Assembly (NCBI RefSeq): GCF_044755465.1
Contig: NZ_JBIVRB010000004.1
Location: forward strand, 186,001 to 250,000
DNA length: 64,000 bases
From: Peterkaempfera sp044755465
GTDB taxonomy: Bacteria; Actinomycetota; Actinomycetes; Streptomycetales; Streptomycetaceae
Direction: 5' to 3'
The translations under genes and the position numbers were made by a program. The notes below the pieces were generated by a model. The model saw only the letters and a list, made by a program, of their open reading frames with translations, had not been told where the DNA came from and did not search any database. The stretch's first letter is position 1. Each line of letters begins with the position of its first letter. This document shows, in pieces, positions 25,462-33,148 of the stretch.

Positions 25462-25875
25462 ATGGGAGTGTCCGGACCGATCCGCGTAGTGGTCGCCAAG
25501 CCGGGTCTCGACGGCCACGACCGTGGGGCCAAGGTCATCGCACGTGCGCTGCGCGACGCCGGTATGGAGGTCATCTACACCGGTCTGCACCAGACCCCGC
25601 AGCAGATCGTGGACACCGCGATCCAGGAGGACGCCGACGGCATCGGCCTGTCGATCCTCTCCGGTGCCCATATGACGCTCTGCGCCAAGGTGGTGGAGCT
25701 GCTGAAGGAGAAGGACGCGGCCGACATCAAGGTCTTCATCGGCGGCATCATCCCCGACGACGACGTCCCGCAGCTCAAGGCCATGGGCGTCGCGGACATC
25801 TTCACCCCGGGCACCTCCACCCGCGATGTGGTCGCCTGGGTCGAGGCCAATCTGCGTACCCAGCCGGCCGCCTGA
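25462..25875 (+). CDS. icmB: Cobalamin-binding small subunit of an acyl-CoA mutase (isobutyryl-CoA mutase B type)
   Basis: 137 residues, essentially only a B12-binding domain. The cobalt-coordinating signature DGHDRG (DxHxxG, His at about 19) sits in AKPGLDGHDRGAKVIA, followed by GLSILSGAH and GGIIPDDD, which line the corrin tail pocket. It pairs with a separately encoded catalytic subunit that isomerises isobutyryl-CoA and n-butyryl-CoA. No large subunit lies in this window. GGAGGCAGG precedes the ATG. A methylmalonyl-CoA mutase-type partner cannot be excluded. Confidence 0.88.
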   Translation: MGVSGPIRVVVAKPGLDGHDRGAKVIARALRDAGMEVIYTGLHQTPQQIVDTAIQEDADGIGLSILSGAHMTLCAKVVELLKEKDAADIKVFIGGIIPDDDVPQLKAMGVADIFTPGTSTRDVVAWVEANLRTQPAA

Positions 25876-25911
25876 CGGGGGCGGTCCCCGCACCATCGCC
25901 GTCGCCGCTGC

Positions 25912-27459
25912 TCAGCCGAGCTCGGCTAGCATCGCCGCGCGGAAACGCAGCGTGCCGGCCAGCCGGGCGAAGGTCTCCGTCCACGCGGCGCCGCCCTCGG
26001 CGGCCGCCACCAGCGCCTCCACCTCGTCGGCGGCCGCCGGGGCGAGGGCCCGCTCGGCCATCCCCAGCACCCCGCTGTGGCTCCATGGATAGGCCCCCGA
26101 ACCGGCGGCCCTGGCCAGGGCGCCCACCACGGTGGCGCCCAGCCGGGGCGACCAGGGCACGGTGCAGGCGCTCAGCAGTTGGAAGGCGTCCCCGAGCCCG
26201 TGGGCTGCCACGAACGCCGCCGCCCAGGCCGCCCGCTCCTCCGGCGGCAGTACGGCGAGCAGCTTCGCCGGTGCCCCGGCGGACCGCCCGGCGCCGTCGG
26301 TCGGCCGGGGCGCCGGCCCGAGCAGCGCGCGGGCCCAGTCGCTGTCGTGCTGCCGTACGGCGGCACGGGCCCAGGCTTCCCGCAGGTCGTCGCCCCAGCC
26401 GTCGTCCACCGGCAGTGCCAGCAGCTGCCCGGGGTCGAGCCCGGTCAGCTCCGCCCAGAGCGGCAGCGGGGCGGCGGCCACGATCTCCCCGAGCCACCAG
26501 GCCCGCTCGCCGCGCCCGGTGGGGGACTTCGGGGCTATGCCGTCCCGCTGCATCGCCGCGTCGCACTCGTCGGGCGGCCGGACGGTGAGGGCGGCCCCGG
26601 TGGGCCCCGGCCGCAGCCGGACGGCGGCGCGGGCGCGGTCCGCCATCCGGGCGGCCAGCGCCGAACCCGGCAGGGTGGAGAGCAGCTCGGCCGCCGTCAG
26701 CCGGACGTTCTTGCTGCGGTCACCGAGTGCGGCTTCCAGGAACGGCTCGTCGGCGCTGGAGAGCCGCTCCTGGAGTGCGTCCAGGAAGAGCAGCCGGTCC
26801 TCGGCCCGCTCGGTGGCCCAGGTGGAGCGCAGCAACTCCAGTGCGGCGGCCGGGTCGCGGCGGCGCAGCCGGGTCAGCTGGGTGACCCGCTCCGCGAACA
26901 GGCCCTCGTGCCAGATCCCGGTCCCGTCGCCCGGCTGCTCGGCGGTGGCCGGTGCCTCCGGGACGGTACGCAGCACAAAGCGCCAGTCGGGGTTGCGTGC
27001 GGCCAGCCAGTGGCCCAGCGGACCGGCGAGCGCGACCGCGTCCGCGCGCAGCTCGCTGCGGGCCCTGGCGGTGTCCAGCAGCGCGGGCACCAGTGGCGCG
27101 GGCAGCCGGTAGCCACGGGCTCGGGCGGTGGCCAGCCACTGCGGCAGCAGCTCGACCAGGTTGGCCCCGGCCGTGCCGCCCCGGTCCGCGAGCAGCAGGG
27201 CGAGCCGCCGCCGGGCCGGTTCGGGGAGCGGTGGCCGGGGGTCTTCCGGCGCCGGTCCGGGCAGCGGCTCGGCGGGGGCCGGTCGCAGCCCGGCCCGCCG
27301 GTGCACGGTGCTCAGCGCGGCCCGGGTGAGCAGTGCGGCGGCCGAGTCGGCGGAGCCGGGCACCGGCCGCCGCTCCGTCCCCAGCAGCGCGGCGGCCACC
27401 AGCTCCTCCCACTCCCCGGCCTGCGGCGGCCGTACCGCCGGGAGCTGCTGTGCGGTCAT
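25912..27459 (-). CDS. DUF5691 family protein of the SWIM/MoxR/VWA cluster
   Basis: 515 residues, helical and Ala/Leu/Arg-rich like a HEAT-repeat protein. It has the blocks WEELVAAALLGTERRP, NPDWRFVL and LWHEGLFAERVTQLTRLRRRDPAAALELL that I associate with DUF5691. A second repeat-like block reads ALGDRSKNVRLTAAELLSTLPGSALAARM. The ATG at 27459 has a perfect AGGAGGT site, so longer frames are rejected. It lies downstream of the SWIM gene on the same strand and probably shares its transcript. Function is unknown; HEAT-like repeats suggest a protein-binding scaffold for the system. Confidence 0.8.
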   Translation of the reverse strand: MTAQQLPAVRPPQAGEWEELVAAALLGTERRPVPGSADSAAALLTRAALSTVHRRAGLRPAPAEPLPGPAPEDPRPPLPEPARRRLALLLADRGGTAGANLVELLPQWLATARARGYRLPAPLVPALLDTARARSELRADAVALAGPLGHWLAARNPDWRFVLRTVPEAPATAEQPGDGTGIWHEGLFAERVTQLTRLRRRDPAAALELLRSTWATERAEDRLLFLDALQERLSSADEPFLEAALGDRSKNVRLTAAELLSTLPGSALAARMADRARAAVRLRPGPTGAALTVRPPDECDAAMQRDGIAPKSPTGRGERAWWLGEIVAAAPLPLWAELTGLDPGQLLALPVDDGWGDDLREAWARAAVRQHDSDWARALLGPAPRPTDGAGRSAGAPAKLLAVLPPEERAAWAAAFVAAHGLGDAFQLLSACTVPWSPRLGATVVGALARAAGSGAYPWSHSGVLGMAERALAPAAADEVEALVAAAEGGAAWTETFARLAGTLRFRAAMLAELG

Positions 27460-27939
27460 GGGTACCTCCTGCGTGATCCGGCCGCCCGGCTCAGCCGGGC
27501 GGAGTAGGTGTGTGCGGTCCACCACCCGGCCGGGCAACCGGCGCGGCGGCCGGCCGCCGTCCGGCTGTCGGGCTGTCCGGCTGCCGGGCCGTCGGGTCGT
27601 CGGGTCGGCGCGGTGCCGCCCGGTGGCGGTCGCCTTCAGGCCGTGCCCGAGCGCGGGCCGCGCGCCTGGTGGCTGCCGCACGGGTGCCCGGTCGGGGCCG
27701 TACCGGCCGGTGGCCACCGGTGCCTTGGGTCAGGCGCTCCTGCCGTACGGGCGCTCGGCCGGGAACGCCGCCGACCGACTGCGGTCCTGGCCGTCGGCCG
27801 GTCGTGCCCCGGTGGCCCGACGCCGCCTTCGGTGGAAGGTGCTGCCGTACGGGCGTGCGGCCGGGTCGCGCCGACCGGGGGCGGTGCCGGCCGTCGGCCG
27901 GTGGTGTCGGGGCGCGGGCCGTGCCGCGTTGTCGACGGG
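27460..27939 (-). other. Spacer with degenerate about 100-bp tandem repeats
   Basis: 480 bases without a credible gene between two co-directional genes. Two related blocks begin with CTGCCGTACGGGCG at about 27738 and 27842 and both contain GGCCGTCGGCCGG. Shorter CGGGCTGTC/CGGGTCGTC duplications lie at 27555-27610. The spacer looks expanded by duplication. Confidence 0.6.
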
Positions 27940-29322
27940 TCATCGGCAGACCCCCGTCGCGGTGCCCTCCGCGTCCCAGACGGTCACCGGGTTGAAGCCC
28001 CGGTGGCCGCACTCTCCGAAGACGGTCACCGGGCGCCCGCCGGAGACGGCGGCCAGCAGCCAGAGCCCGGCCCCCACTCCGCCGCCCGCCGCCGGGCGGG
28101 GCACCGGTATCTGCTCGCGGCCGTCGCCGTCCACCAGTCGCCAGCCGTCCGGGCCCGGCACCGGCACCACATCGGTGAGCACCACGGGCCAGGAGTCCAG
28201 CCAGGGGTCCTCGGCCAGCGCGGCGCCGTACTCCGCCATCGCCCGGCCGACCGTGACGCCGGGCGGCACCGCCTCCCCGGGCTCCGGGGGAGCGGGAGGC
28301 GCGTGGCGGGTGCCGAGCGCCGCCCGCAGAGGCCGCGCGCCCGGGTGGTGGGCGATGTCGGCCTCCAGCACCAGGCCGGTGGGCAGGGCGAGTTCGGGAG
28401 CCTGGCCCGGCCGTCCGAAGGAGAGCAGCAGGGCGAGGCGGCCGCTGCCGGCCCCCCGCAGCCACAGCCGACGGGTGGTCAGCCGGTCGTCGGCGGTCTC
28501 GCGGACGCCCAGCACCAGCCAGCGGTCGCGCACGGCCGGACCGCGCAGCACCTCCGCGTTGTCCACGGTGAAGCCGACCCGGGTGCGGACGGTGGCGGCC
28601 AGCGGCGCGGGCAGCCCGTCCAGCCGGCCGTATGCGCCGGTCAGCAGGTCAAGCAGGGCGTACTCCTCCAACAGCCGGGCCGGCCAGCCCGGACCGGAGG
28701 CCGGGACCGCCGCCAGCCCCCGGGTGAGCGAGGCCAGCCCGGGGGCTTGGGCGTCGACCATCCGGGCGGCCACGTCGTCCCAGCCGCCGTAGCCCGCCTG
28801 CTCCTCACCGGCCAGCCCGCCGCGCAGCCGGTCGGTGAGCCGCAACCGCAGCTCCGCCGCGCCCGCCGCGACCCGCGCGGACCGCCGCTCGGCCCGCCGC
28901 CGCGCCGCCGCCGGGTCGGCCGTGGCCGCCTCGGCGCGGGCGGCCTCCCGCTGCTCCTTCCCCGCCGCGCGCTCCCGGCGGGACGCCAGCCACTGCGCGG
29001 CGAAGTCGGCGGGCTCGGCCGCGTCCGGCACCGCGCCGGGGCCGCCGGCCCAGAGCAGCAGCAGGCCCAGCGCGTGCTTGCACGGGAACTTCCGGCTGGG
29101 GCAACTGCATGAGTACGCGGGCACGGACGGCTCTACCGCCGTCCGGTAGACGGCGCTGCCGCTGCCTTTGCACTCCCCCCACACCGCACCGCCCCCGGCG
29201 CCCACCCCGGACCAGGGCGCGGGGGAGGACAACTTGGCCGCCGCCTTGCGTGATGCGGCGTCAGGAGCCAGCGCCAGCACCTGGTCCGCCGTCCACCGCA
29301 CGTCGTTCGAAGTCACCGACAT
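27940..29322 (-). CDS. SWIM zinc-finger protein (YehQ-like)
   Basis: 460 residues. The SWIM motif C-x-C-x(6)-C-x-H is complete: Cys72, Cys74, Cys81 and His83 in YSCSCPSRKFPCKH, near the N-terminus as in the family. The preceding WTADQVLALAPD and the following GLLLLW are conserved neighbours. SWIM fingers bind DNA or proteins. The ATG at 29322 lies seven bases after a TACGGT -10 box with a TTGTCAGTG -35, so translation starts without a leader. It is divergent from a MoxR ATPase-DUF5682-VWA operon; in E. coli the homologous genes form yehLMPQ (from memory), with no established function. Confidence 0.88.
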   Translation of the reverse strand: MSVTSNDVRWTADQVLALAPDAASRKAAAKLSSPAPWSGVGAGGGAVWGECKGSGSAVYRTAVEPSVPAYSCSCPSRKFPCKHALGLLLLWAGGPGAVPDAAEPADFAAQWLASRRERAAGKEQREAARAEAATADPAAARRRAERRSARVAAGAAELRLRLTDRLRGGLAGEEQAGYGGWDDVAARMVDAQAPGLASLTRGLAAVPASGPGWPARLLEEYALLDLLTGAYGRLDGLPAPLAATVRTRVGFTVDNAEVLRGPAVRDRWLVLGVRETADDRLTTRRLWLRGAGSGRLALLLSFGRPGQAPELALPTGLVLEADIAHHPGARPLRAALGTRHAPPAPPEPGEAVPPGVTVGRAMAEYGAALAEDPWLDSWPVVLTDVVPVPGPDGWRLVDGDGREQIPVPRPAAGGGVGAGLWLLAAVSGGRPVTVFGECGHRGFNPVTVWDAEGTATGVCR

Positions 29323-29329
29323 GACCCCG

Positions 29330-29352
29330 ACCGTAGCGACCACCACTGACAA
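29330..29352 (-). promoter_or_regulatory. DNA-damage-type (PafBC/RecA-NDp) promoter of the SWIM gene
   Basis: On the minus strand, TTGTCAGTG (29352-29344) is followed by 8 nt and TACGGT (29335-29330). This matches the LexA-independent damage promoter described for mycobacteria and streptomycetes (TTGTCRGTG-N8-TAnnnT) at every defined position. The ATG follows seven bases later. Confidence 0.75.
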
Positions 29353-29393
29353 CGCCCCCGGCCGAAGCCGTCCCGGCGGCGTTGTCAGTGGTG
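29341..29393. promoter_or_regulatory. 16-bp perfect inverted repeat joining two divergent promoters
   Basis: Arms 29341-29356 and 29378-29393 are perfect complements with a 21-nt centre. Each arm contains a complete TTGTCAGTGG element oriented toward the gene on its side. This is therefore a symmetrical pair of -35/activator sites rather than a terminator. Confidence 0.85.
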
Positions 29394-29404
29394 TGGTGCA
29401 TGGT
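29382..29404 (+). promoter_or_regulatory. DNA-damage-type promoter of the MoxR operon (weaker -10)
   Basis: TTGTCAGTG (29382-29390), an 8-nt spacer and CATGGT (29399-29404). The -35 element is perfect; the -10 has C in place of the first T. The predicted leader to the TTG start is about 150 nt. Confidence 0.6.
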
Positions 29405-29564
29405 GGTTCCACGCAGGTCGGACCGACCGACTCCGGCGCGGCCCGTCCGCGCCCTCCCGGTCGGCCTGCCCATGGACTGACCTCTGCCGATGCTCCCCGA
29501 TCGAACCCGCCGCCGCGGTGCCCTGCCACAGGTGTGCCCGGCGACCCGCTGGAAGGAGCCCCCG

Positions 29565-30677
29565 TTGACCGCACCGACCGCTGCGACGACCGCCGGCACC
29601 ACCGAGGTGCTGCGGCCGCACGCCGAGGACGCCTGCGCCGCGGAGCTGGCCGCCCTCGCCGCCCACGACGACCGGCCGCGCCCCGAGCGCTGGCGGCTCT
29701 CCCCGTGGGCCGTCGCCACCTATCTGCTGGGCGGCGAGCTGCCGGACGGCACCGTCATCAGCCCCAAGTACGTCGGCCCGCGCCGCCTGGTCGAGGTCGC
29801 CGTCAGCACCCTCGCCACCGACCGGGCCCTGCTGCTGCTCGGCGTCCCCGGCACCGCCAAGACCTGGGTGTCGGAGCATCTGGCGGCCGCCGTTAGCGGC
29901 GACTCCACGCTGCTGGTGCAGGGCACCGCCGGCACCCCGGAGGAGGCCGTCCGCTACGGCTGGGACTACGCCCGGCTGCTCGCCCACGGCCCCAGCCGGG
30001 AGGCGCTGGTCCCGTCGCCGGTGATGCGCGCCATGGCGGACGGCAAGATCGCCCGCGTCGAGGAGCTGACCCGCATCCCGGCGGACGTGCAGGACAGCCT
30101 GATCACCATCCTGTCCGAGAAGACCCTGCCGATCCCCGAGCTCGGCGCCGAGACCCAGGCCGTGCGCGGCTTCAACCTCATCGCCACCGCCAACGACCGC
30201 GACCGGGGCGTCAACGACCTCTCCAGCGCGCTGCGCCGCCGGTTCAACACGGTGGTGCTGCCGCTGCCCGCCTCCATCGAGGACGAGGTCGACATCGTCA
30301 CCCGGCGGGTCCGCCAGCTGGGCCGCTCCCTGGACCTGCCCGACCTGCCGGACGGCGCGACCGAGATCCGACGGGTCGTCACCGTCTTCCGCGAGCTGCG
30401 CGACGGCGTCACCGCCGACGGCCGCACCAAGGTCAAGTCGCCCACCGGCACCCTCTCCACCGCCGAGGCGATATCGGTGCTGGCCAACGGCACCGCGCTC
30501 GCCACCCACTTCGGTGACGGCGTGCTGCGCCCCGCCGACGTGGCCTCGGGCGTCCTCGGTGCCGTGGTCCGCGACCCGGCCGGCGACCGGGTGGTCTGGC
30601 GGGAGTACCTGGAGGGCGTGGTGCGCGAGCGCGACGGCTGGAAGGACTTCTACCGCGCCTGCCGGGAGGTGGGCTGA
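29565..30677 (+). CDS. MoxR-family AAA+ ATPase (YehL-like)
   Basis: 370 residues. Walker A is GVPGTAKT (93-100), with a Walker B-like KIARVEELTR (161-170) and sensor 1 in FNLIATANDRDRGVNDL. An arginine finger region SSALRRRFN and the C-terminal AAA lid follow. The loop ADVQDSLITILSEKTLPI is typical of MoxR ATPases that work with VWA proteins to insert metal or remodel partners. The TTG start at 29565 has GGAAGGAG upstream. It is the first gene of a three-gene operon with DUF5682 (2-nt gap) and the VWA gene. Confidence 0.9.
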   Translation: MTAPTAATTAGTTEVLRPHAEDACAAELAALAAHDDRPRPERWRLSPWAVATYLLGGELPDGTVISPKYVGPRRLVEVAVSTLATDRALLLLGVPGTAKTWVSEHLAAAVSGDSTLLVQGTAGTPEEAVRYGWDYARLLAHGPSREALVPSPVMRAMADGKIARVEELTRIPADVQDSLITILSEKTLPIPELGAETQAVRGFNLIATANDRDRGVNDLSSALRRRFNTVVLPLPASIEDEVDIVTRRVRQLGRSLDLPDLPDGATEIRRVVTVFRELRDGVTADGRTKVKSPTGTLSTAEAISVLANGTALATHFGDGVLRPADVASGVLGAVVRDPAGDRVVWREYLEGVVRERDGWKDFYRACREVG

Positions 30678-30679
30678 CG

Positions 30680-33148
30680 ATGGCACGATCCGCCCCGGCG
30701 GCCACCGCCGACCGGGCCGCACAGGTCACCGTGCTCGGCGTACGGCACCACGGGCCGGGCTCCGCCCGCGCGGTGGCCGCCGCCCTGGCCGCCCTGGCGC
30801 CGGACGCGGTGCTGATCGAGGGCCCGCCGGAGGCCGACCCGATCCTCGCGCTGGCGGCGGAGCAGGACATGGTCCCGCCGGTCGCCCTGCTGGCCCATGT
30901 GGTGGACGAGCCGGCCCAGGCCGCGTTCTGGCCGTTCGCGTCCTTCTCCCCGGAGTGGGTCGCGATCCGGCACGCCGTGGAGTGGGGTACGCCCGTCCGC
31001 TTCATCGACCTCCCGGCGGCGTACGGCTTCGCGCTGGCCGCCGCACGGGAGCAGCAGCCGGGCGGGGCGCCACCGGGGAGCGCCCCGCCCGGCCTCGCCG
31101 CCGAGCCCGAAGACGGCCCCGGTGACGGTGCAGGGGCCGGCCCGGCCGCCCTGGACCCGATCGCCGCACTGGCCCGAGCCGCAGGGCATGACGACGCCGA
31201 GCGCTGGTGGGAGGACGTCGTCGAACACCGGCTGCCCCGGGAGCACGACCGGGACGGCGACGCCCTGGCCCCCTTCCGGGCCCTCTCCGAGGCCATGGCC
31301 GTGCTGCGCGAGCGCGGCCCGGCCGAATCCGACCCGGGCAGCGGCGGCCCGACCGGCCTGCCGGACGAGGCACTGCGCGAGGCGTACATGCGCCGGGAGA
31401 TCCGCGCGGCCCGCCGGGCCGGCCACCGCCGGATCGCCGTGGTCTGCGGCGCCTGGCACGTCCCCGCCCTGGAGCGGATGCCCACCGCCGCCCACGACAC
31501 CGCACTGCTGCGCACCCTTCCCCGGCGGCCCAGGACCGAGATCACCTGGGTGCCCTGGACGCACCGCCGCCTGGCCCAGCACACCGGCTACGGCGCGGGC
31601 ATCGCCTCACCCGGCTGGTACCACCACCTCTTCACCGCCCCCGACCGGCCACTGGCCCGCTGGATGACCCGCGTCGCCGGGCTGCTGCGCGAGGCCGACC
31701 ACCCGGTCTCCTCCGCCCATGTCATCGAGGCGGTCCGGCTCGCGGAGACCCTTGCCGCCATGCGCGGCCGCCCGCTCCCCGGCCTCACCGAGACCCTGGA
31801 CGCCGTCCGCGCGGTGCTGACCGACGGCTCCGAGGTGCCGCTCACCCTCGTCCACGACCGCCTGGTGGTCGGGGACGCCCTCGGTACGGTGCCCGAAAGC
31901 GCCCCGGCCGTGCCACTACAGCGCGACCTCACCCGGCAGCAGCGCACCCTGCGCCTGCCGCCCACGGCCGCCGAGCGTGATCTCGACCTGGATCTGCGCC
32001 AGGAGTCCGGCGCCGCCCGCAGCCGCCTGCTGCACCGGCTCCGCCTGCTCGGCATCCCCTGGGGCACCCCGGCCCGCTCCGTCGGCGGCAGCACCGGCAC
32101 CTTCCGCGAGTCCTGGCGCCTGCGGTGGGACCCGGAGCTGGCCGTCCGCGTCGTGGAGGCCGCCCTCTGGGGCACCACCGTGTCCGCCGCCGCCACCGCC
32201 AGGGCGCGGGACGGCGCCACACACGCCGCCACGCTGGCCGAGGTCACCGCCCTGGCCGAGGACTGCCTGCTGGCGGACCTGCCCGACGCACTCCCCACCG
32301 TGATGCGGGTGCTCGCCGACCGCGCCGCACTGGACACCGACGTGGCCCACCTCGCGGAGGCCCTGCCCGCCCTGGTCCGGGCGCTGCGCTACGGCGATGT
32401 GCGCGGCACCGACGCCGGGGCGCTGCGCGGCGTCGCGGAGGGCCTGGCGGTACGGGTGTGCGTGGGCCTGCCACCCGCCTGCACCGGGCTGGCCGGTGAG
32501 GCGGCCACCGCCATGCTGGCCCACCTCGACGCCGTACACCACGCGATCGGCCTGCTCGACGACGGCTCCGAGCCGGGCGGGGTGCGCGAGCGCTGGGCGG
32601 CCGCCCTGTACTCGCTGGCCGACCGGGAACCCGTCGGGGGCTCCGCCACCGGCGTCCCCGGGCTGCTGCGCGGCCGGGCCGTCCGGCTGCTGCTGGACGA
32701 CGGTCGGCTCGACACCGACGAGGCCGCCCGCCGGATGGGCCTCGCCCTGTCCACCGCGTCCGGGCCGGCCGACGCCGCCGGGTGGGCGGAGGGCTTCCTG
32801 GCCGGCGGCGGCATGCTGCTGGTCCACGACGACCGGCTGCTCGGCCTGCTGGACGGCTGGCTGGCAGGGGTGCCGGCCGAGGCGTTCACCGAGGTGCTGC
32901 CGCTGCTGCGCCGTACCTTCTCCGGCTTCGAGGCGGGTGTCCGGCGGACGGTCGGTGAGCGGGTCCGCGCCGGCGCCCCCGGTACGGCGGACGGCCGCAC
33001 CCCGGCCCGCCCGTCCGCCACCGCCCCCGGCTTCGCCGCCGACCCCGACCTCCCCCGGGCGGACGCCGCCCTGGCCACCGTGGCCCTGCTGCTCGGCCTG
33101 GCCCAACCCCCTACCACCCCCGTCCCGGAGAGGACCGCCACCCCATGA
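30680..33148 (+). CDS. DUF5682 family protein (YehM-like)
   Basis: 822 residues. The N-terminus starts VTVLGVRHHGPGSARAV, followed by AVLIEGPPEADPI. About residue 255 it has IAVVCGAWHVPALE. Paired RHH, EGP and GAWH motifs resemble the metal-site layout of the TraB/TIKI/EreA-ChaN superfamily; this link is my inference. The C-terminal half is helical and includes LEEVTALAEDCLLADLPDALP-like blocks (nt 32230-32300). It lies two bases after the ATPase stop and overlaps the VWA start by four bases, so all three are translated together. Confidence 0.85.
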   Translation: MARSAPAATADRAAQVTVLGVRHHGPGSARAVAAALAALAPDAVLIEGPPEADPILALAAEQDMVPPVALLAHVVDEPAQAAFWPFASFSPEWVAIRHAVEWGTPVRFIDLPAAYGFALAAAREQQPGGAPPGSAPPGLAAEPEDGPGDGAGAGPAALDPIAALARAAGHDDAERWWEDVVEHRLPREHDRDGDALAPFRALSEAMAVLRERGPAESDPGSGGPTGLPDEALREAYMRREIRAARRAGHRRIAVVCGAWHVPALERMPTAAHDTALLRTLPRRPRTEITWVPWTHRRLAQHTGYGAGIASPGWYHHLFTAPDRPLARWMTRVAGLLREADHPVSSAHVIEAVRLAETLAAMRGRPLPGLTETLDAVRAVLTDGSEVPLTLVHDRLVVGDALGTVPESAPAVPLQRDLTRQQRTLRLPPTAAERDLDLDLRQESGAARSRLLHRLRLLGIPWGTPARSVGGSTGTFRESWRLRWDPELAVRVVEAALWGTTVSAAATARARDGATHAATLAEVTALAEDCLLADLPDALPTVMRVLADRAALDTDVAHLAEALPALVRALRYGDVRGTDAGALRGVAEGLAVRVCVGLPPACTGLAGEAATAMLAHLDAVHHAIGLLDDGSEPGGVRERWAAALYSLADREPVGGSATGVPGLLRGRAVRLLLDDGRLDTDEAARRMGLALSTASGPADAAGWAEGFLAGGGMLLVHDDRLLGLLDGWLAGVPAEAFTEVLPLLRRTFSGFEAGVRRTVGERVRAGAPGTADGRTPARPSATAPGFAADPDLPRADAALATVALLLGLAQPPTTPVPERTATP

